In this document: positions 32,697 through 36,224 of the stretch, in pieces
Position numbering within the stretch: position 1 is the stretch's first letter
How the letters are laid out: each line of letters starts with the position of its first letter
From: Bacillota bacterium
GTDB taxonomy: Bacteria; Bacillota_I; Bacilli_A; RF39; UBA660
Assembly (NCBI GenBank): GCA_015059405.1
Contig: SVAL01000015.1
Span: 1 to 36,224, forward strand
Direction of reading: 5' to 3'
Length of the DNA: 36,224 bases
The notes under the pieces: generated by a model
Databases searched by the model: none
The model's input: the letters and a program-made list of their open reading frames with translations, nothing else
Told to the model about the DNA's origin: nothing
Translations under genes and position numbers: made by a program

Positions 32697-33137
32697 ATGA
32701 AAAAAATTAAAGAAAATGTTGAAAAATTAAACAACGAATCTAAAGGATTTATTAAAGAATTTAAAACTTTCATCGCACGTGGAAATGTAATGGATTTAGC
32801 TGTTGGGGTTATCATTGGTAGTGCATTCAGTAAAATTGTTACTTCATTCACAACAATTCTTACTTCTTTAATCGGATTAGTATTAGGAGGAATTAATTTT
32901 GCTGGATTAAGCTTTACTGTTAAAGATGCTACTATTAACTATGGAGAATTTATTCAAGCAATATTTGACTTTTTAATCACAGCGTTCTGTATCTTCTTAC
33001 TTATTAAAGTAATAAATAAAATAATGAGAAAAGAAAAGAAAGAAGAACCAAAAACTCCACCTAAAAAAGCTGATGATGTAATCCTTTTAGAAGAAATTAG
33101 AGATTTATTAAAAGAAAATAATACAAAGAAAAAATAA
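32697..33137 (+). CDS. mscL: Large-conductance mechanosensitive channel MscL
   Basis: The 146-residue protein is MscL, a membrane channel that opens under osmotic downshock. The N-terminal amphipathic part leads into FIARGNVMDLAVGVIIGSAF, the typical start of the first membrane helix. A second helix (AIFDFLITAFCIFLLIKVINKI) and the C-terminal bundle helix (ILLEEIRDLLKEN) follow. The ATG at 32697 follows GAGGTGTAAAT; a TTG five codons up lies in that site. It has its own promoter and a terminator shared with the converging hydrolase gene. Confidence 0.96.
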   Translation: MKKIKENVEKLNNESKGFIKEFKTFIARGNVMDLAVGVIIGSAFSKIVTSFTTILTSLIGLVLGGINFAGLSFTVKDATINYGEFIQAIFDFLITAFCIFLLIKVINKIMRKEKKEEPKTPPKKADDVILLEEIRDLLKENNTKKK

Positions 33138-33139
33138 AT

Positions 33140-33176
33140 AAAAAAAACAATCATTAACTAATGATTGTTTTTATTT
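33140..33176. terminator. Bidirectional terminator between mscL and the hydrolase gene
   Basis: A perfect 13-bp stem AAAACAATCATTA with TAATGATTGTTTT (33144-33156 with 33159-33171), 2-nt loop, flanked by A and T runs, serves both converging genes. Confidence 0.85.
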
Positions 33177-33178
33177 TG

Positions 33179-33916
33179 TTATTTTAAAATATCTAATGCA
33201 ATATCTATTACTTGATCAAGTTCTCCATACTTTTTAAATCTATGATCAGCACCTTCTATCCTATAAAGAATAGAGTCAAATTTTTCACAAAATTCAATCG
33301 AATCATTTATAGGAACAACATTATCAGCAGTACCATGAATAATATTATAATTTAAGTTAATTCTACCTTCGTATAACTTAAAAATATTATACTTTTTCAA
33401 TTCTTCCAAAAAAGATAAATAAATATCTATTTCTCTCTCATAACCAAATTTAAAATAACCATTAATTTTTAACTCATTTTCTATTTTTTCATCAATAATA
33501 TCTCTATGTAAAACATCATACATTTTTATAGCAGGAGCTCTAAAAATAACATCCTTAAAATCCATATCATAAAAATGTTTATATAACATACCTACATATC
33601 CACCAAAACTACTAGCAAATAAAGATATCTCTATTTTAGGATATTTTTCTCTTATATATTTACAAATAAAATCTAAATCTTTTAAACAATTATCAACAGA
33701 TAAACTTTCACCAGATATTAAACTTTCTCCATGTGCAGGAAAATCAAAAGCAATAACACCAATTTTATATTCATATAACTTATCCTTTAACATCAATATA
33801 CAACTACTCTTTCTACTACTAGAAAAACCATGCAATGCAACAACAATTTTATTAACACCTTCAGGAATATATTCATCAAAAAAAATTTCATATCCTCTAT
33901 CATTTAAAACTCTCAT
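33179..33916 (-). CDS. Alpha/beta hydrolase
   Basis: The 245-residue cytoplasmic protein has the alpha/beta hydrolase order: VVALHGFSSSRKSS (oxyanion part), FDFPAHGESL, the nucleophile elbow SLFASSFGGY with Ser103 (Ala replaces the first Gly of GxSxG), HGTADNVVP with the acidic residue and GADHRF with the catalytic His. It resembles BAAT/acyl-CoA thioester hydrolase- or esterase-like proteins; the substrate is unknown. The ATG at 33914-33916 follows AAGGAGATTTTT; an in-frame ATG five codons up overlaps that site. Confidence 0.88.
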   Translation of the reverse strand: MRVLNDRGYEIFFDEYIPEGVNKIVVALHGFSSSRKSSCILMLKDKLYEYKIGVIAFDFPAHGESLISGESLSVDNCLKDLDFICKYIREKYPKIEISLFASSFGGYVGMLYKHFYDMDFKDVIFRAPAIKMYDVLHRDIIDEKIENELKINGYFKFGYEREIDIYLSFLEELKKYNIFKLYEGRINLNYNIIHGTADNVVPINDSIEFCEKFDSILYRIEGADHRFKKYGELDQVIDIALDILK

Positions 33917-33933
33917 AAAAATCTCCTTCATTT

Positions 33934-33963
33934 TATAAAAAAAGCAAAGTTACCTTTGCTTTT
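33934..33963 (-). terminator. Terminator of the 38-residue membrane microprotein
   Basis: A perfect 10-bp stem AAAAGCAAAG with CTTTGCTTTT (33940-33949 with 33954-33963), 4-nt loop, followed by a T run on the minus strand. Confidence 0.85.
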
Positions 33964-33974
33964 ATTTTTTTATA

Positions 33975-34091
33975 TTAAAAATAATTATTAATCTCATTAC
34001 CTAAATTAGCTATTAATAATAACACTAAAAAGAACATAGCTAAGAAGAATAAGAAGACTCCTAATCCCCAACCTTTGTTATTTAATTTCAT
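33975..34091 (-). CDS. 38-residue membrane microprotein with a prepilin-like start
   Basis: The short gene encodes MKLNNKGWGLGVFLFF..., a single hydrophobic segment (about 9-29) and a short polar end (NLGNEINNYF). It has all the marks of a real gene: a TTGATT, 17 bp, TATAAT promoter, a GGTGAT site before the ATG, and a hairpin terminator after the stop. The NNKG-W sequence before the hydrophobic stretch resembles the cleavage site of type IV prepilins, but the Glu at position 5 after the cut is missing. No pilus gene is nearby. It may be a tiny pilin-like or membrane-regulatory protein; the function is unknown. Confidence 0.75.
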   Translation of the reverse strand: MKLNNKGWGLGVFLFFLAMFFLVLLLIANLGNEINNYF

Positions 34092-34111
34092 ACCCCATCA
34101 CCTACGACGTT

Positions 34112-34140
34112 ATTATACTACATGTTATTAATAAAATCAA
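34112..34140 (-). promoter_or_regulatory. Promoter of the 38-residue microprotein
   Basis: TTGATT (34135-34140), 17 bp and TATAAT (34112-34117) on the minus strand; the predicted leader is about 14 nt. Confidence 0.7.
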
Positions 34141-34141
34141 A

Positions 34142-34172
34142 CAAAAAAGGTAAAGAATAAATCTTTACCTTT
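34142..34172 (-). terminator. Terminator of rpoC
   Basis: A perfect 11-bp stem AAAGGTAAAGA with TCTTTACCTTT (34146-34156 with 34162-34172) is followed by a T run on the minus strand, just after the rpoC stop. Confidence 0.85.
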
Positions 34173-34177
34173 ATATA

Positions 34178-36224
34178 TTAATCCATAAATTCGTCTTCTA
34201 ATTTATCTAATGGTTCTTCATCAATAAATTGAGATGATAATTCATAATCAACATTTCTATAAGCTTTAACACCTGTACCAGCAGGAATTAACTTACCAAT
34301 GATAACATTTTCTTTTAATCCTTCTAGTGTATCAACTTTACCCTTAATAGCAGCATCAGTTAAGATTCTTGTAGTTTCTTGGAATGATGCAGCAGCTAAG
34401 AATGAATCAGTTTCAAGTGAAGCCTTAGTAATACCTAACAATACTGGTTTACCAGTAGCAGGTTTCTTACCTTGAATAATAACTTCTTTGTTACCTTCAG
34501 TAAATTCTCTAAAGTTAACTAAAAGTCCTGGTAAGAATAATGTATCTCCAGATTCAACAATTCTAATCTTAGAAATCATTCTTCTAGCTATAATTTCAAC
34601 GTGCTTATCAGAAATATCAACACCTTGACCACGATATACACCTTGAACTTCTTTTAAGATATATTCTTGAGTTGTTAATGGGTCAGTTACTGCAAGTAAT
34701 TCTTTAGGGCTAATAGCACCTTCAGTTAATTTATCACCAGCAACTACTTCATCACCAACACTAACTCTTAATTTAACACCATAGTTAGATACATGTTCTT
34801 TAGTTTCTAATTCATTTTGAACACTAATCTTAAACTTACCATGGTCATCATCAATCTTAACAACTTTACCTTTAATTTCAGCAATAGTTGCTTTTCCTTT
34901 TGGAATTCTAGCTTCAAATAATTCTTGAATACGAGGTAACCCTTGAGTAATATCGTCTCCACCAGCAACACCACCATTGTGGAATGTTCTCATTGTTAAC
35001 TGAGTACCAGGTTCACCGATAGCTTGTGCAGCCATTACCCCAATAGCTTCACCTATTTCAACTAAATTACCAGTAGCTAAGTTTCTACCATAACATTTTC
35101 TACAAACACCATTTACTGTGTTACAAGATAAACATGTTCTAATTTCAACTTCTTTAATTCCAGCAGCTACTATTCTTTCTGCAATAGATTCAGTAATTAA
35201 ATCTAATTTTTCACAAATAACAGCTTTTGTTTCTGGATTAATGATTTTCTTATTAGCAAATCTACCAACAATACGGTCATATAATTTTTCAATTACTTCA
35301 CCAGTTTTATCATTAACAAATTCTCTAACTACAACACCATTTTCAGTACCACAATCATCTTCTCTTACGATAATATTTTGAGATACATCAACTAAACGTC
35401 TAGTTAAGTAACCAGAGTCAGCAGTTTTTAACGCAGTATCGGCAGAACCTTTACGCGCACCATGTGTAGATAAGAAGAATTCAGCAACTGATAACCCTTC
35501 TCTAAAGTTAGACTTAATAGGAATTTCAACTGGAGTACCATCTGGTTTAGCCATGATACCACGCATACCAGCTAATTGTGTAAAGTTAGAGATAGATCCA
35601 CGAGCCTTAGAGTGCATCATCATGAAGATAGGATTATCAACACTAGCATCTGCTTTAGCTTGTAATTCTTTTTGTACTTGTCCTTTAGCACTATCCCATG
35701 TAGAAATTACTTTTTCAAATCTTTCTTCTTCAGTAATTAATCCACGATTATATTGTTTATTAATTTTATCTACCATCTTAGTAGCTTCAGCAATAACATC
35801 ATCTTTAGTTTCACTAACTTCAATGTCACTAACTGCAACTGTAATACCAGCAATTGTAGAGAACTTAAATCCTAAATCTTTCATCTTATCAAGCATTACA
35901 GAAGTTTCAGTAGTTCTATAACGTTTAAAGATTTGAGCGATTATGTTTTCTAAAGTTCCTTTAGCAAATGCTTTTACAAGAGGCATTTCTTGAATTTTTT
36001 CAACAATATTTTCTCCTTTTTCAATGAAATATTTATTAGGAGTAATATTTTGAATATTATCCATTGTAGGTTCATTAATATAAGCAAATGAATCTGGTAA
36101 GATTTCATTAAATTTAATTTTACCTACAGTAGTAACTAAATATTTACCTTTTTGATTTTCAGTAAATAATTTATATTTAAATGAATCAACAGGAATAGCA
36201 ATTCTTGTATGAAGAGTAATTTCT
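34178..36224 (-). CDS. rpoC: DNA-directed RNA polymerase subunit beta' (C-terminal part)
   Basis: The last 682 residues or so of the beta' subunit; the frame is open to the right window edge, so the N-terminal part with the catalytic Asp triad lies outside. An internal ATG at 36062-36064 is not a start: the upstream codons read [18 protein letters not shown], a typical beta' segment. Visible parts include [25 protein letters not shown] (the bridge-helix/trigger-loop region, given in part), the second zinc site [16 protein letters not shown] and [20 protein letters not shown]. It ends at a strong terminator; the str operon follows after three other genes. Confidence 0.98.
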   Translation of the reverse strand, partial: EITLHTRIAIPVDSFKYKLFTENQKGKYLVTTVGKIKFNEILPDSFAYINEPTMDNIQNITPNKYFIEKGENIVEKIQEMPLVKAFAKGTLENIIAQIFKRYRTTETSVMLDKMKDLGFKFSTIAGITVAVSDIEVSETKDDVIAEATKMVDKINKQYNRGLITEEERFEKVISTWDSAKGQVQKELQAKADASVDNPIFMMMHSKARGSISNFTQLAGMRGIMAKPDGTPVEIPIKSNFREGLSVAEFFLSTHGARKGSADTALKTADSGYLTRRLVDVSQNIIVREDDCGTENGVVVREFVNDKTGEVIEKLYDRIVGRFANKKIINPETKAVICEKLDLITESIAERIVAAGIKEVEIRTCLSCNTVNGVCRKCYGRNLATGNLVEIGEAIGVMAAQAIGEPGTQLTMRTFHNGGVAGGDDITQGLPRIQELFEARIPKGKATIAEIKGKVVKIDDDHGKFKISVQNELETKEHVSNYGVKLRVSVGDEVVAGDKLTEGAISPKELLAVTDPLTTQEYILKEVQGVYRGQGVDISDKHVEIIARRMISKIRIVESGDTLFLPGLLVNFREFTEGNKEVIIQGKKPATGKPVLLGITKASLETDSFLAAASFQETTRILTDAAIKGKVDTLEGLKENVIIGKLIPAGTGVKAYRNVDYELSSQFIDEEPLDKLEDEFMD

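Noticed and set aside
35118-35921. Plus-strand open frames opposite rpoC
   Set aside because: They are antisense to a core gene and show no domain or ribosome binding site.

Overview
The window is AT-rich chromosomal DNA of a low-GC member of the Firmicutes/Bacilli. The gene set includes str-operon and S10-operon ribosomal genes, a secG-rnr-smpB-ssrA neighbourhood as in Bacillus, CdaA/CdaR, Shine-Dalgarno sites of the AGGAGG/GGTGA type, and extended -10 promoters (TGnTATAAT). Tryptophan is encoded by TGG and at least one gene (the TetR regulator) appears to stop at TGA before a terminator, so the standard bacterial code is likely. The tmRNA tag ends in ...AVAFA, which resembles Mollicutes more than Bacillus. 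My best guess is an uncultured Mollicutes-related or Erysipelotrichia/RF39-like Bacilli lineage; this is inference only.

Almost everything is on the minus strand, so the window reads right to left. From the right edge: the C-terminal part of rpoC; a 38-codon membrane microprotein; an alpha/beta hydrolase; divergent mscL; then rpsL-rpsG-fusA-tuf. A plus-strand FemAB-type peptidoglycan aminoacyltransferase follows. Next come secG, rnr, a CapA-like protein, smpB and ssrA (tmRNA), with the tmRNA and its partner SmpB side by side. A TetR regulator faces a three-gene operon of small and membrane proteins, with two matching palindromes between them.

The middle (about 11.8-20.0 kb) is accessory: uncharacterised proteins, an HD-domain phosphohydrolase, a histidine phosphatase and a phage-like set. 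That set is a 473-residue protein, a dynein/MoxR-type AAA+ ATPase whose N-terminal part looks like a degenerate class II glutamine amidotransferase, and a DUF7192-like partner. The ATPase promoter is near-consensus and carries two matching operators. No integrase, transposase or phage structural gene is seen.

Downstream are cell-envelope genes. A MurL-like epimerase gene overlaps murD, suggesting that D-Glu may enter peptidoglycan by adding L-Glu and then epimerising it; a 39-codon gene is coupled to the end of murD. Then come tRNA-Thr, a small membrane protein with cdaA-cdaR (cyclic-di-AMP synthesis and control), a lipoprotein, a zinc-ribbon membrane protein with a thioredoxin-like end, tRNA-Asn and an S41 protease. 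The left edge holds the start of the S10 operon (rpsJ-rplC-rplD), with a leader of about 135 nt.

Many genes have an extended -10 element so close to the Shine-Dalgarno site that the predicted leader is only about 10-18 nt. The longer leaders of rpsJ, rpsL, the FemAB-like gene and the tetR region therefore stand out as places where regulation is likely.
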